Positions 16,763-26,994 of a DNA stretch of 64,000 nt are shown here, piece by piece. A program made the position numbers and the translations under genes. Location of the stretch: contig NZ_PQSP01000005.1 of assembly GCF_003991585.1 (NCBI RefSeq), positions 152,385 through 216,384 on the forward strand. The letters are read 5' to 3'. The first letter of the stretch is position 1. Each line of letters begins with the position of its first letter. The notes under the pieces are model-generated. The model made no database searches, was not told where the DNA came from, and saw nothing but the letters and a program-made list of their open reading frames with translations. The DNA comes from Saezia sanguinis (lineage in GTDB: Bacteria > Pseudomonadota > Gammaproteobacteria > Burkholderiales > Burkholderiaceae_C).

Positions 16763-17797
16763 GTGATCATTAAACACCAATTTCATGGCGCCAGTAATAC
16801 ACAACTGGCCAATTTATGCGGCCCGCTGGATGCACACCTGCAACTGATTGCTTCTACGCTGAATGTCAAAATCAGCCGTCGCCAGGATGTGTTCCGGGTG
16901 GAGGGGGCCAAAGTAGCTGCAGCGCGTGCGGTGGAAGTGCTGCAGGCATTGTATGAAGTTGCACGCCACACCATTGCGCAGGAGGTGGTGCAACTGACAC
17001 TGGCAGGAGACGGGCATGCTGAAAAAACAGCTAAAAAAGCAAGGGCTGCAAAACCGTCAGATCCAGACCTTCTGGGTGCTGAAGCCATGCTGCCGGATGA
17101 TGAAATGGGTGTGGCACTGCATACACGCCGCTCTGACCTGCGCGCGCGCACGACCAATCAGGCGCACTATCTGTATAACATTCTGCACCATGACCTGACG
17201 TTTGGCATTGGCCCTGCCGGCACTGGGAAAACGTTTCTGGCGGTGGCCTGCGCAGTGGATGCTTTGGAGCGCTCGCAGGTGCAGCGCGTGATTCTGACGC
17301 GGCCGGCCGTGGAGGCTGGCGAGCGGCTGGGTTTTTTGCCGGGTGACCTGACGCAGAAAGTGGATCCGTATTTGCGGCCTTTGTATGACGCGCTGTATGA
17401 CCTGATGGGGTTTGACCGCGTGGGTAAGGCGTTTGAGCGTGGCGCCATTGAAATTGCGCCGCTGGCGTTCATGCGTGGGCGTACGCTGAACCATGCCTTC
17501 ATTATTCTGGACGAGGCTCAAAACACCACCGTGGAACAGATGAAAATGTTTCTGACCCGCATCGGGTTTGGCAGCCGTGCCGTGGTCACGGGAGATATCA
17601 GCCAGATTGATTTGCCTAAAGGCGTTACCAGCGGACTGGTGGACGCGGTGAAGGTGTTGCATGACGTCAATGGTATTGCTTCAACGCGCTTTACCAGTGT
17701 GGACGTGGTGCGCCATCCTCTGGTGGCGCGCATTGTGGAGGCTTACGATGCCGACCGTGAGAAAAAAGACCGGGCGTACGGGAAAAAGCATGAGTAG
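16763..17797 (+). CDS. PhoH family ATPase
   Basis: 344-aa P-loop protein of the PhoH/YbeZ type, thought to act with YbeY in RNA processing. Residues 15-60 resemble a KH-like single-stranded nucleic-acid domain. Walker A GPAGTGKT is at 150-157, Walker [12 protein letters not shown] near 245, and [10 protein letters not shown] near 275. GTG start at 16763 (MIIKHQFHG), which fits the family's N-terminus. The basic middle ([10 protein letters not shown], 88-97) is a linker. The stop overlaps the start of ybeY by 8 bases, the classical ybeZ-ybeY pairing. Confidence 0.9.
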   Translation: MIIKHQFHGASNTQLANLCGPLDAHLQLIASTLNVKISRRQDVFRVEGAKVAAARAVEVLQALYEVARHTIAQEVVQLTLAGDGHAEKTAKKARAAKPSDPDLLGAEAMLPDDEMGVALHTRRSDLRARTTNQAHYLYNILHHDLTFGIGPAGTGKTFLAVACAVDALERSQVQRVILTRPAVEAGERLGFLPGDLTQKVDPYLRPLYDALYDLMGFDRVGKAFERGAIEIAPLAFMRGRTLNHAFIILDEAQNTTVEQMKMFLTRIGFGSRAVVTGDISQIDLPKGVTSGLVDAVKVLHDVNGIASTRFTSVDVVRHPLVARIVEAYDADREKKDRAYGKKHE

Positions 17798-18305
17798 AAA
17801 GCTTTCTGGAGTCAAACATGGTCAGGCGGTGGTCAGGAAAGTGGATCCCCGGCCTGTTCTGCCGCAGGTGTTTTTGTCCTTGCAGTTTGCTGATGCGACA
17901 CACCGGGGATTGTTGCCCCGGCACAAAGTGATGCGCTGGTTGCGCCATGCGCTGGATGCCAGCCGGGCAGAACAGGGCGAGTTCAGTGTGCGTATTGTGG
18001 GCGAGCCGGAAGGGCGGGAGCTGAACCATACCTACAGGCAGAAGGATTATGCGACCAATGTGCTGACGTTTGATTATGTTCATGCACCTGTGGTACAGGC
18101 GGATCTGGTGATTTGTGCCCCGGTGGTGGCGCGCGAGGCCCATGAGCAGGGCAAAGACATACAGGCGCATTATGCACACCTGCTGGTACATGGCGCTTTG
18201 CATGCACAGGGCTGGGACCATGAGCAGCCGGATGAAGCACAGCAGATGGAGCAGCGGGAGATTGCCATACTGGCGCGCCTGGGGTTTGCCAACCCCTATG
18301 AATGA
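17790..18305 (+). CDS. ybeY: endoribonuclease YbeY
   Basis: Zinc-dependent single-strand RNase for 16S rRNA 3'-end maturation and ribosome quality control. 171 aa from ATG 17790, overlapping the end of phoH. The metal motif [11 protein letters not shown] spans residues 134-144 (ligands His134, His138, His144). The conserved arginine/beta region [18 protein letters not shown] lies at 79-96. The frame is open further upstream inside phoH but is not family-like. Next comes corC, completing the ybeZ-ybeY-ybeX-lnt order. Confidence 0.93.
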   Translation: MSRKLSGVKHGQAVVRKVDPRPVLPQVFLSLQFADATHRGLLPRHKVMRWLRHALDASRAEQGEFSVRIVGEPEGRELNHTYRQKDYATNVLTFDYVHAPVVQADLVICAPVVAREAHEQGKDIQAHYAHLLVHGALHAQGWDHEQPDEAQQMEQREIAILARLGFANPYE

Positions 18306-18384
18306 GCCGACTGCTTGGCATTTTCATGCACGGTTTGGCATTTTCCGGTATGCTAAAGGCTTCATTAACTTCCTCGCGTAAGCG

Positions 18385-19320
18385 ATGTCTGACCCACAAC
18401 CTAGCAGGCCGCGAGGCCAAAATGATCGAAATCCCCGTGCAGAGAATGAATCCTCAGAGAATAAGCGCGGGCTGTTCGGGCGTATCGCCGATTTTATTTC
18501 CCATGCACCAGAAAACCGTGATGAGCTGCGTGAAGTCATTGTTGAAGCCAACAAGGATGGCATCATTGATGATGAAACGCTGGTGATGATTGACGGTGCC
18601 GTCAGGCTGGCCGATATGACCGCCGCTGATGTCATGGTGCCGTCTTCCCGGATGGAGATGCTGGATATCAATACGCCGGTGGATGTATTGATCAACGCCA
18701 TTATCGAAAGCGGACACTCCCGTTTTCCGGTATTTGACTGCAACAGTGAGGATGATGACGAAAACCGTCAGAATATTATTGGCGTATTGCTGGCCAAAGA
18801 TCTGCTTAAACTCAGCCGGGCCCCGGAAATTAACCTGCGCATGCTGTTGCGCTCGCCCTTTTTTGTGCCGGAGAGCCGTTCTCTGAACCAGATGCTGTCG
18901 GATTTTCGGACCCATCATCAGCACATGGCGATGGTGGTGGACGAGTTTGGCCGTGTCTCAGGGGTGCTGACCATTGAGGACGTGCTGGAAGAAATTGTTG
19001 GCGAGATCGAAGATGAGTTTTATGTGCCTGATGATGAGGGCGACATTTATACGCTGACGGATGGCAGTTTCCGGGTAGCCGGAGATACGTCGTTAGAGCG
19101 TATCAATGAAGCGTTCAACCAGCACTTTGCTTCTGATGATGTGGAAACCATCGGCGGCTATATCTCGCATGAGCTCAGCCATGTGCCACGCCGGGGTGAA
19201 ACCTGTGTGTTTGGCGGCCTGCAGTTCACCGTATTGCATACGCGTTCTGGTGTGGTGCGCTGGTTCCGGGTATCTCCGATTGATCCGGCGTCATCGGCGG
19301 AAGCGATTGAGTCGGTTTAA
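18385..19320 (+). CDS. corC: CorC/YbeX family CBS-domain protein
   Basis: 311 aa. Soluble protein linked to Mg2+/Co2+ efflux and, with ybeY, to ribosome metabolism. A charged N-terminus (1-60) precedes two CBS domains: one from VMVPSSRMEMLDINTPVDVL (about 84) and one ending GRVSGVLTIEDVLEEIVGEI (about 190-210). A C-terminal CorC_HlyC FAD-like domain (FRVAGDTSLERINEAF to the end) follows. No N-terminal membrane domain is present, which fits CorC rather than larger YtfL proteins. Lies 79 bp after ybeY and 24 bp before lnt. Confidence 0.88.
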   Translation: MSDPQPSRPRGQNDRNPRAENESSENKRGLFGRIADFISHAPENRDELREVIVEANKDGIIDDETLVMIDGAVRLADMTAADVMVPSSRMEMLDINTPVDVLINAIIESGHSRFPVFDCNSEDDDENRQNIIGVLLAKDLLKLSRAPEINLRMLLRSPFFVPESRSLNQMLSDFRTHHQHMAMVVDEFGRVSGVLTIEDVLEEIVGEIEDEFYVPDDEGDIYTLTDGSFRVAGDTSLERINEAFNQHFASDDVETIGGYISHELSHVPRRGETCVFGGLQFTVLHTRSGVVRWFRVSPIDPASSAEAIESV

Positions 19321-19344
19321 TTGCAGCACCATGAGGGGGAGCGT

Positions 19345-20910
19345 GTGAACAGACCCGGCCCCCAGTGGCTTTACCGCTATTTGCGTCTTTCCCGGTTCCC
19401 GGTGCTGCAGGCACTGCTTGCCGGGGTTCTGCACGCCTGGGCGTTGTCGCACCAGGGCAGTGTGAATGGCTGGCTGCAGGTGCTGGCGCTGGTCTGGCTG
19501 GCCGGCCTGGTTGCCCAGTCACCGCGTGTAATGAAGGCCGCGCTGATCGGCTGGTTGTTTGCATTGGCATGGCTGGTTGGCAGCGTCTGGTGGCTGTATA
19601 TCAGCATGCACCAGTATGGCGGCATGCCATCGGTGCTGGCGGCTTTGGCGGTGTTGTTGTTGTGTGCCGGCCTGGCGTTGATTTATGCACTGGCGATGGC
19701 GCTGGTGCGTAAAGTGTCTCGTCCGGCAACGGTATCGATTGTGGGATTTTCTGCCGCCTGGTTGCTTGCAGAGCTGATGCGCGGCTGGATTTTTACCGGC
19801 TTTCCCTGGGCGTCATCCGGTTACGCGCAGGTTGACAATGCGGTATTGAATGCGTATGCCCCATGGCTGGGGGTGTATGGCATTGGTGCTGTTGCGGCGC
19901 TGCTGGCAGCAAGTGTGGCAACCATTTTTTTTGCCTCAAAGGATACATGGCGCCAGTTGGCGGTTGCGTGGGTAGCCATTGTGGTGGTGTTGGGGCTGCA
20001 CTGGCCGTTACGGCATGACTTTACTGACCCTGCCGGCACCATCAAAGTGGCATTGTTACAGGGCAATGTGCCGCAGAACCTGAAGTTTGAGCAGGAGACA
20101 ATGCTCAATGCGCTGCACTGGTATCTCAATGAACTGTTGCAGGCGCAGGAACAGGGGGTTGATCTGGTGGTGGCACCTGAAACGGCGATTCCGACGTTTC
20201 CTTCATATTTGCCGCGTGGCCTGTGGGAGGGATTGAGAGCGGAGTTTGCCGCAGGGGATACGGCAGCATTGATCGGGATTCCGCTGCGGACCGATGCAAC
20301 AGGCGTGACCAATTCGATGATCGGGCTGGCACCGGGGCAGGCGTTATACCAGTACGATAAACACCATCTGGTGCCGTTTGGGGAGTTTATTCCCTGGGGT
20401 TTTCGCTGGTTTGTCGATATGATGAATATTCCTTTAGGGGATATGGACCGCGGGGCCGTGGATGCCACATCGTTATGGTGGCGCGGCCAGCGCATTGCAC
20501 CTAATATCTGTTACGAAGATTTGTTTGGCGAAGAGCTGGCCCGGCGGTTTGCGGTGCCGGGGCAGGAGCCGACGATCATGGCCAATGCCAGCAACATTGC
20601 CTGGTTTGGTGATACAGTGGCGTTGCCACAGCATTTGCAGATTGCACGCATGCGCTCGCTGGAGTTTCAGCGCCCGATGATCCGCGCAACCAATACGGGT
20701 GTGACGGCCATTATTGACGATCAAGGGCGGGTGCAGGGCATGCTGGCACCTTTCACGCAAGGTGTGCTGGTGGGTGATGTGCAGGGACGGCAGGGGCTGA
20801 CATTTTATGTGTCCTGGGTCAGTGCTTGGGGGTTGTTGCCGTTATGGCTGTATGGGCTGGTGATGATCTCCTTTTTGTTGCTGCGCACGCGCACTCGCGT
20901 ATCGAATTAA
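19345..20910 (+). CDS. lnt: apolipoprotein N-acyltransferase Lnt
   Basis: Inner-membrane enzyme adding the third acyl chain to lipoproteins. About 521 aa, normal length. Five to seven helices occupy residues 20-225, followed by a periplasmic nitrilase-like domain with the complete triad Glu279 (VVAPETAIP), Lys339 (YDKHHLVPFGEF) and Cys389 (NICYEDLFGEELAR), then a C-terminal helix (about 490-513). Start taken as the GTG at 19345 with GAGGGGGAG just upstream; a TTG at 19321 is the only longer choice. Third partner of the ybeZ-ybeY-corC-lnt string. Confidence 0.93.
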   Translation: MNRPGPQWLYRYLRLSRFPVLQALLAGVLHAWALSHQGSVNGWLQVLALVWLAGLVAQSPRVMKAALIGWLFALAWLVGSVWWLYISMHQYGGMPSVLAALAVLLLCAGLALIYALAMALVRKVSRPATVSIVGFSAAWLLAELMRGWIFTGFPWASSGYAQVDNAVLNAYAPWLGVYGIGAVAALLAASVATIFFASKDTWRQLAVAWVAIVVVLGLHWPLRHDFTDPAGTIKVALLQGNVPQNLKFEQETMLNALHWYLNELLQAQEQGVDLVVAPETAIPTFPSYLPRGLWEGLRAEFAAGDTAALIGIPLRTDATGVTNSMIGLAPGQALYQYDKHHLVPFGEFIPWGFRWFVDMMNIPLGDMDRGAVDATSLWWRGQRIAPNICYEDLFGEELARRFAVPGQEPTIMANASNIAWFGDTVALPQHLQIARMRSLEFQRPMIRATNTGVTAIIDDQGRVQGMLAPFTQGVLVGDVQGRQGLTFYVSWVSAWGLLPLWLYGLVMISFLLLRTRTRVSN

Positions 20911-20937
20911 AATACTATTTTTCAATTAAAGATAAGA

Positions 20938-21876
20938 ATGACCATGCTGACCTTTCAGCAATTGATATTGCGCCTACAAACTTATTGGGATGCACAAGGA
21001 TGCGCCTTGCTTCAACCGTATGATATGGAGGTGGGGGCCGGCACCAGCCATACAGCGACTTTTCTGCGCTCGATCGGCCCGGAGCCATGGAAGGCCGCTT
21101 ATGTGCAGCCAAGCCGCCGCCCTAAAGATGGACGTTATGGCGAAAATCCGAACCGGTTGCAGCACTATTACCAGTTTCAGGTGGTGTTGAAACCAGCGCC
21201 GGCAAACATTCTGGATTTATATCTGGGCTCGTTGCAGGCCGTGGGGTTTGACCTCAAGCGCAATGATATCCGTTTTGTTGAGGATGACTGGGAGAATCCA
21301 ACACTGGGGGCCTGGGGCTTGGGCTGGGAAGTGTGGCTCAATGGCATGGAAGTGACGCAGTTCACCTACTTTCAACAAGTGGGCGGCATTGACTGCAAAC
21401 CGATCACCGGTGAAATTACGTATGGGCTGGAGCGCCTGGCCATGTATCTGCAAGGTGTGGACAATGTGTATGACCTGGTCTGGACACAACAGGCAGATGG
21501 CACGCGTTTGACATATGGCGATGTGTATCATCAGAATGAAGTGGAGCAGTCGACTTATAATTTTGAACACAGTGATGCGGCATTTTTATTTGAAGCATTT
21601 TCCGCCCATGAAAAAAGTGCTCAACACCTGATGAGCGAACAACTGGCATTGCCTGCGTATGAGCAGGTACTGAAAGCAGCACACACATTTAATCTGCTGG
21701 ATGCGCGCGGGGCCATTTCGGTCACAGAGCGTGCGGCTTACATTGGCCGTATCCGCAATCTGGCGCGCAGCGTGGCGCAAAGTTATCTCGATAGCCGCGA
21801 GCGCCTGGGTTTTCCGATGGCAAGCCGGGCTGTTGCGCAAGAGGTGATGGCAAGTCTGCAAAAGAAAACCGCATGA
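20938..21876 (+). CDS. glyQ: glycine--tRNA ligase alpha subunit
   Basis: Catalytic alpha subunit of the bacterial alpha2beta2 glycyl-tRNA synthetase. 312 aa. Hallmarks are [38 protein letters not shown] (17 on), the [32 protein letters not shown] segment (given in part) and the [15 protein letters not shown] motif. Start at ATG 20938; a second in-frame ATG lies two codons in. Only 27 bp follow lnt. glyS overlaps the stop by 4 bases. Confidence 0.96.
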   Translation: MTMLTFQQLILRLQTYWDAQGCALLQPYDMEVGAGTSHTATFLRSIGPEPWKAAYVQPSRRPKDGRYGENPNRLQHYYQFQVVLKPAPANILDLYLGSLQAVGFDLKRNDIRFVEDDWENPTLGAWGLGWEVWLNGMEVTQFTYFQQVGGIDCKPITGEITYGLERLAMYLQGVDNVYDLVWTQQADGTRLTYGDVYHQNEVEQSTYNFEHSDAAFLFEAFSAHEKSAQHLMSEQLALPAYEQVLKAAHTFNLLDARGAISVTERAAYIGRIRNLARSVAQSYLDSRERLGFPMASRAVAQEVMASLQKKTA

Positions 21877-24017
21877 GTGTCAAAGGCTGCAGAATGAAAA
21901 AACAGAATTTACTGGTCGAATTATTTGTTGAAGAGCTGCCCCCCAAGGCGCTGCGGACGTTGGGCGAAGCATTTTCCAATGTATTGTCGCAAGAGCTGAA
22001 AGTGCAAGGGCTGGCCGCAGATGATGCAGAGGTCACACCTTTTGCTTCGCCGCGCCGCTTGGCAGCACATATCACGCAGGTGGTGTCACAGGCACCAGAT
22101 CAAAGAGTTTCACGCAAACTGATGCCGGTATCGGTGGGGCTGGATGCACAGGGGCAGGCAACGCCTGCGCTGCTCAAAAAGCTTGCCAGTTTGGGGGCTG
22201 ATGCTTCTGCTGTTGCTGGGCTTAAACGGGAACAGGATGGGAAAAATGAAGTGCTGTTTTATGACAGCACGGTTACCGGTGCAACGTTGCAGGCAGGTTT
22301 GCAGCGTGCGTTGGATACGGCAGTAGCCAAGTTACCCATTCCGAAAGTGATGAGTTACCAGTTGGCAGACGGCTGGAGCACGGTGCATTTTGTGCGCCCG
22401 GTTCATGCGATGATTGCCTTGCATGGCACAGAAATTGTTCCGGTGCAGGCGTTTGGCCTGACCGCAGGACGCATAACACATGGGCACCGTTTTGAGGCAC
22501 AGGCAGATCCGATCGAGATTCAGAATGCCGACAGTTATGCCGAGCAACTTAAAAATGAAGGGGCTGTGCTTGCCTGCTTTACCGAACGGCGGCTGTGGAT
22601 TCAGACGCAGTTGGAACAGGCTGCGCAGGCCGTTGGCGGAGGGGTGAAGCCGATTGCAGATACCGCGTTGCTTGATGAGGTGACGGCTTTGGTCGAGCGC
22701 CCGAATGTGCTGGTGTGTGCGTTTGAATCGGCATTTCTGGAAGTGCCGCAAGAATGCCTGATTTTAACAATGAAGGCAAATCAGAAATATTTTCCGCTGC
22801 TCGATGCGGATGACAAATTGACGAACCAGTTTCTGGTGGTCAGCAATATCCGCCCGGATGATGCCAGTGCTGTGATTGGCGGCAATGAGCGGGTGGTGCG
22901 CCCGCGTCTGGCGGATGCCAAATTCTTTTACGATCAGGATCGTAAAAAGCCATTGGAAGCGCGCGAAAAGAATTACGCCAGCGTGGTGTACCACAATAAG
23001 CTTGGCTCTTTGGCAGACCGCGTGAGCCGTATCCGTCAGATTGCGCAGGCCATTGCCGGCAAGCTGGGGGATGATGCGCTGCGTATGCAGGCCGATCTGG
23101 CAGCGCGTTTGGCAAAGGCCGATCTGTTAACGGATATGGTTGGCGAGTTTCCCGAATTGCAGGGGATTATGGGGCGTTATTACGCTTTGAACGATGGGTT
23201 GCCGGTAGAGGTGGCGCAGGCCATTGAAGACCACTACAAACCTCGCTTTGCCGGAGACGAGTTGCCGCGTAACCCGGTTGGGGTGATTGTGGCTTTGGCC
23301 GACAAGCTGGAAACACTGGTAGGTATGTTTGGCATCGGCAATGTGCCTACTGGTGATAAAGATCCTTTTGCGCTTCGCCGCCATGCACTGGGGGTGATCC
23401 GCATGCTGGCCGATAAACAACTGCCGCTGCAACTGGACTGGCTGCTGGAAATGGCTGCAACAGCGTTTATGGGCGCGGCAGGTGTGGATGCACAGTTTAA
23501 AGACCCGTCTCAAGCGGTGGCGGACTTTATCTATGAACGGTTTTCCGGTGCGTTGCGTGACCAGGGGTACCGGGCGCAGGAGATTGATGCTGTTTTGGTC
23601 TTGCGGCCGCAGCGTCTGGATGATGTATTAAACCGCCTCGAAGCGGTGCGTGCTTTTGCCGCTTTGCCACAAGCGCCAGCTTTGGCTGCTGCCAACAAGC
23701 GTGTGGGGAATATTCTGAAAAAGACAGCCGAGCCAGTTGCAGCGCAGGTGGATGTGGCTTTGCTCCGCGAGCCGGCGGAAGTTGCGCTGGAGAGTGCTTT
23801 GCGGAGTGCTCAGCAAGCTTCAGACCTGGCCTACACGCAGGGGGATTACACAACTTCTCTTAAAGAGCTGGCTGTATTGAAAGTACCGGTGGATGCGTTT
23901 TTTGATCAGGTCATGGTGAATGCAGAAGACCAGGCGTTGCGTCGCAACCGTTTGGGTCTGCTGGCATTGATGCATCAGGTGATGAACCGTGTTGCAGATT
24001 TGTCGCAACTGGCCTGA
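21873..24017 (+). CDS. glyS: glycine--tRNA ligase beta subunit
   Basis: 714-aa beta subunit that recognises tRNA-Gly. Signatures are [20 protein letters not shown] (residues 11-30), [88 protein letters not shown] and the C-terminal anticodon-binding DALR-like domain (about 590-714). The ATG overlaps the glyQ stop. An internal ATG seven codons later ([10 protein letters not shown]) is an equally good start. gmhB follows 17 bp later. Confidence 0.96.
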   Translation: MSVKGCRMKKQNLLVELFVEELPPKALRTLGEAFSNVLSQELKVQGLAADDAEVTPFASPRRLAAHITQVVSQAPDQRVSRKLMPVSVGLDAQGQATPALLKKLASLGADASAVAGLKREQDGKNEVLFYDSTVTGATLQAGLQRALDTAVAKLPIPKVMSYQLADGWSTVHFVRPVHAMIALHGTEIVPVQAFGLTAGRITHGHRFEAQADPIEIQNADSYAEQLKNEGAVLACFTERRLWIQTQLEQAAQAVGGGVKPIADTALLDEVTALVERPNVLVCAFESAFLEVPQECLILTMKANQKYFPLLDADDKLTNQFLVVSNIRPDDASAVIGGNERVVRPRLADAKFFYDQDRKKPLEAREKNYASVVYHNKLGSLADRVSRIRQIAQAIAGKLGDDALRMQADLAARLAKADLLTDMVGEFPELQGIMGRYYALNDGLPVEVAQAIEDHYKPRFAGDELPRNPVGVIVALADKLETLVGMFGIGNVPTGDKDPFALRRHALGVIRMLADKQLPLQLDWLLEMAATAFMGAAGVDAQFKDPSQAVADFIYERFSGALRDQGYRAQEIDAVLVLRPQRLDDVLNRLEAVRAFAALPQAPALAAANKRVGNILKKTAEPVAAQVDVALLREPAEVALESALRSAQQASDLAYTQGDYTTSLKELAVLKVPVDAFFDQVMVNAEDQALRRNRLGLLALMHQVMNRVADLSQLA

Positions 24018-24034
24018 CGAGCGGTAAAGGGTAA

Positions 24035-24682
24035 ATGATGCCGATATCATCTACATCACCCAAGCTGGTGATTCTGGATCGTGATGGAACCATCAACGAG
24101 GACAGCGATCACTTTGTGAAATCTCCCGATGAGTGGATTCCTCTGCCAGGGGCATTGCAGGCGATTGCCCGGCTGAGCCAGATGGGCTGGCAGGTGGTGG
24201 TGGCGACCAATCAATCCGGGCTGGGTCGGGGGCTGTTTGATATCGTGGCATTGAATGCCATGCATGAAAAAATGAAACAGTTACTGGCGGTTGAGGGCGG
24301 ACGTATTGAGGCGGTGTTTTTTTGCCCTCATGTAGCATCAGACATGTGCCATTGTCGTAAACCGCTCCCGGGGTTGTTTGAACAGATTGGCGAGCGTTTC
24401 CGGGCGGATTTGCGCGATGTGCCTGCCGTGGGCGATTCGCTGCGTGATTTGCAGGCAGCGGCAGCAGCAGGTGCACAGCCGCATCTGGTACGCACGGGGA
24501 AAGGGCAGCAGACAGCGCTGCGCGATGATCTGCCTTCCGGAACGGTCATTCATGAGGATCTGTCACACTTTGTGGACTACTGGCTTCAACAGCAGGCCCA
24601 GTTGAATGACGGGACAGATCTGCCCGAAGAAAAGCTGGGGCAGGATGCTTTGGCTGCCAGCCGGGACCAGAGGGGCGTGTGA
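24035..24682 (+). CDS. gmhB: D-glycero-beta-D-manno-heptose 1,7-bisphosphate 7-phosphatase GmhB
   Basis: HAD-superfamily phosphatase in the heptose branch of lipopolysaccharide core synthesis. 215 aa. The nucleophile/acid pair Asp15 and Asp17 is in VILDRDGTINED; motif II is VVVATNQSGLGRG. The zinc loop is CPHVASDMCHCRKP, and the late Asp motif is PAVGDSLRDLQAAAAAG. The C-terminal tail of about 25 residues past the HAD fold is unconserved. Two adjacent ATGs (24035, 24038). Followed by plsC with a one-base gap. Confidence 0.92.
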   Translation: MMPISSTSPKLVILDRDGTINEDSDHFVKSPDEWIPLPGALQAIARLSQMGWQVVVATNQSGLGRGLFDIVALNAMHEKMKQLLAVEGGRIEAVFFCPHVASDMCHCRKPLPGLFEQIGERFRADLRDVPAVGDSLRDLQAAAAAGAQPHLVRTGKGQQTALRDDLPSGTVIHEDLSHFVDYWLQQQAQLNDGTDLPEEKLGQDALAASRDQRGV

Positions 24683-24683
24683 T

Positions 24684-25463
24684 ATGGCTTTGATTGCTTC
24701 AGTATTACACATGATCCTGATGGCATTGACCATTATTCCCGTCAGCATTGTGATGGCGGTCGGTCGGCTCTTTTTGCCGGAAAAAGTGATTTACCATATT
24801 GGTGCAACGTGGTGCCAGTTCAGTATTTATACATTACGCTGGTTGTGCGGGGTCAAGTGGCGCGTGACAGGGCTGGAAAACCTTCCCGCAGATCCGAATG
24901 CGCGCATTGTGCTGTTATGCAAACACCAGTCGGCATGGGAAACGCTGGCAATGAATTGGGTGCTGCAGCATGACATTGTGTTTGTGTTTAAAAAAGAGCT
25001 GCTTCAAATTCCTTTTTTTGGTTGGGCCATAGGCAGCGTGGATATGATTTACATTGACCGCCAGGCGCGTACCCAGGCGATGCAGAAAGTGGTCAGTGAG
25101 GGCAGGCGCCTGATTGACAAGGGGCGCTGGGTTATCATGTTTCCCGAAGGTACCAGAATACCGCGTGGACAGACCGGCAGTTATAAGTCTGGAGGCGCCA
25201 GGGTGGCGGTAGCGACACAGGCCGATATCATTCCGATTGCGGTGACATCTGCCAAGTGCTGGCCCAAAGGGGCGTTTGTCAAAAAACCTGGCACCATTGA
25301 TGTGGTGATTGGCCCGGTTATTCCAAGCGCTGGACGGGACCACCATGAATTGACGCATGAAGTGCAGACATGGATTGAAAATCAGATGCGGCATATTGAC
25401 CCGCAGGCTTACACGGCAGAACAGGTTGCGCAGCAGCCGGTTGCCCAGTCGGAAACGGAGTGA
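24684..25463 (+). CDS. plsC: 1-acyl-sn-glycerol-3-phosphate acyltransferase (PlsC-like)
   Basis: Membrane acyltransferase making phosphatidic acid. 259 aa from ATG 24684 (MALIASVLHMILMALTII), just after the gmhB stop. An N-terminal helix (about 5-30) precedes the catalytic domain. The usual HX4D box reads HQSAWE: His81, and Glu86 in place of Asp. Such a Glu variant occurs in proteobacterial homologues as I recall. FPEGTR lies at 153-158. The frame is open upstream within gmhB but that is not family-like. Overlaps the next gene by 4 bases. Confidence 0.87.
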   Translation: MALIASVLHMILMALTIIPVSIVMAVGRLFLPEKVIYHIGATWCQFSIYTLRWLCGVKWRVTGLENLPADPNARIVLLCKHQSAWETLAMNWVLQHDIVFVFKKELLQIPFFGWAIGSVDMIYIDRQARTQAMQKVVSEGRRLIDKGRWVIMFPEGTRIPRGQTGSYKSGGARVAVATQADIIPIAVTSAKCWPKGAFVKKPGTIDVVIGPVIPSAGRDHHELTHEVQTWIENQMRHIDPQAYTAEQVAQQPVAQSETE

Positions 25464-26353
25464 AGTTACCTGTGCACGACGAAAATTTGTTTCAGCTATC
25501 GTTATTTGATCAGGATGAGCATGGCGCTCCTCCACAGGAGTCTCACCAGCTCCAGAGTTTAGCCAAGCAGGCCATGCCTTTTGTCAAAGAGTTAAGCTCT
25601 GTCGGAGGGATGCCTATTTATCTGAACCCGAGGGCCAACCGCCATATTTATCTGGACCAGTGCTGTATTGCCTATGAGTTGCAATACAAACGCCGGCGGA
25701 ATATGGCATTGCATGTCAGCGCCGAGGGCGTGAGCGTCAGTGTGCCTCGGTGGGTCGGACAACAGGAAATTGAGCAGTTCTTGAAGGAAAAATCCCGCTG
25801 GCTGTTGCGCAAGCTGAAAGAGCAGCAGGACCGGCACCATCGCGAAGATGCTTTGCGGATCCGATGGGAAGACGGTGGAGAGTTGACATACCTTGGGCAA
25901 AAAACAGTATTGCGGTTACAGCCGGAAAGTCAGGACATATGCCTGAAAGATGAGGGGCTGGGCCGTGTATTGTGTGTGGGTGGCGGGGATTATCATTCTG
26001 ACCCGACCAAATTACGAGAGACCGTGCAGCAATGGATGAAGCAGCAAGCCATGCAACTGTTTGAAAAACGTTGCGCCTATTATGCAGACATCATGAAGGT
26101 ATGTCCGCAGCAGATTCGTTTAACGTCTGCAGCAACGCGCTGGGGCAGTGCCACAACGCAAGGTGTGATCCGGCTGCACTGGCGGTTGATCGAAATGCCG
26201 CCGGAGCTTATTGATTATGTTGTTGTGCACGAGCTGGCTCATTTGCATGAGATGAACCACAGTCTGCGGTTTTGGAATTGGGTGGCGCAGGTGTTGCCGG
26301 ACTACAAGGAGCAGCGCAAACTGCTGAAAAACCGGGTCATGCTGACATGGTGA
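25460..26353 (+). CDS. YgjP-like (SprT-related) zinc metallohydrolase
   Basis: 297 aa. The C-terminal YgjP/DUF45 domain (about 75-297) has the zinc motif HELAHLHEMNH: His257, Glu258, His261, His267, followed by SLRFWNWVAQVLPDY. Upstream signatures are the KRRRNMALHVSAEGVSVSVP strand pair and TSAATRWGSATTQGVIRLHW. E. coli YgjP has been described as a UTP pyrophosphatase; proteases share the fold, so activity is open. The first 70 residues are a variable polar extension. GTG start at 25460 overlapping the plsC stop, or GTG at 25472. Confidence 0.85.
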   Translation: MKLPVHDENLFQLSLFDQDEHGAPPQESHQLQSLAKQAMPFVKELSSVGGMPIYLNPRANRHIYLDQCCIAYELQYKRRRNMALHVSAEGVSVSVPRWVGQQEIEQFLKEKSRWLLRKLKEQQDRHHREDALRIRWEDGGELTYLGQKTVLRLQPESQDICLKDEGLGRVLCVGGGDYHSDPTKLRETVQQWMKQQAMQLFEKRCAYYADIMKVCPQQIRLTSAATRWGSATTQGVIRLHWRLIEMPPELIDYVVVHELAHLHEMNHSLRFWNWVAQVLPDYKEQRKLLKNRVMLTW

Positions 26354-26452
26354 CAGTCAAAAACGCTTGACTGGGTACGTGCTGCCGCTGTTTAATAATT
26401 TGGGGATTCTGTGTGAAAAATGACGTTTAGAGGCGTCAATTGGCGAATAATT

Positions 26453-26482
26453 TTGCGTATTGTGTGTACGAAACGATAAAAT
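26453..26482 (+). promoter_or_regulatory. candidate sigma-70 promoter of the DUF4845-rnc-era-recO operon
   Basis: TTGCGT at 26453-26458, an 18-bp spacer, and TAAAAT at 26477-26482, about 85 bp before the DUF4845 start codon. The region 26354-26567 otherwise holds only a short TGACG/CGTCA inverted repeat at 26421-26438. Confidence 0.4.
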
Positions 26483-26567
26483 GGCTCTGTTTTCAATCAC
26501 TTAAATAGATTTGAATGTTATGGTGATTGAGTGGGCAAAACAAATTGAATGCGTGGGAGAGGGACGG

Positions 26568-26945
26568 ATGAAAAGTCAACTGCAGTTACGTCAACGTGGC
26601 ATGACCATGATGGGAATGCTGATTACGGTCATTATTCTTGGGATTCTGGCTGTGGCAGCCATACGGGTGATTCCTGTTCTGACGGAATACCAGACGGTTT
26701 CCAAGGTGGCCCGGTTTGCTGCAAATAGCAGTACTGAAGCCGAAGTGCGCAGCCGGTTTGATACGCAGATCCGTATGGAAGGGGTGACTTCGCCGCCGAT
26801 CACGGGCAATGATCTGAAAATTACCAATGCAGGCACTAACCGTACAACGGTGTCTTTCAGCTATGACAAAGTCATTCCGATTGTGGGATCGTACTCATAC
26901 ACCATCCATTTTTCCGATTCTCAGACAGCCGGCACCCAACGCTAG
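26568..26945 (+). CDS. DUF4845 domain-containing membrane protein
   Basis: 125 aa from ATG 26568 (MKSQLQLRQRGMTMMGMLIT), preceded by GGGAGAGGGA. One N-terminal helix, about 13-35, of pilin-like appearance (QRGMTMMGMLITVIILGIL) is followed by a small extracytoplasmic domain. The family usually sits between lepB and rnc in betaproteobacteria; here lepB is absent and a YgjP-like gene lies upstream. Function not established. rnc follows 49 bp later. Confidence 0.82.
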   Translation: MKSQLQLRQRGMTMMGMLITVIILGILAVAAIRVIPVLTEYQTVSKVARFAANSSTEAEVRSRFDTQIRMEGVTSPPITGNDLKITNAGTNRTTVSFSYDKVIPIVGSYSYTIHFSDSQTAGTQR

Positions 26946-26994
26946 CGGGCTGAGTGGTTTGCTGTGAGACTTCTGCGCGGATAACATTGCATCG

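Noticed and set aside
24912..24945. Glu in place of Asp in the PlsC HX4D box as a sign of inactivity
   Set aside because: The HX4E form recurs in proteobacterial homologues as I recall, and the FPEGTR motif is intact, so activity is likely.
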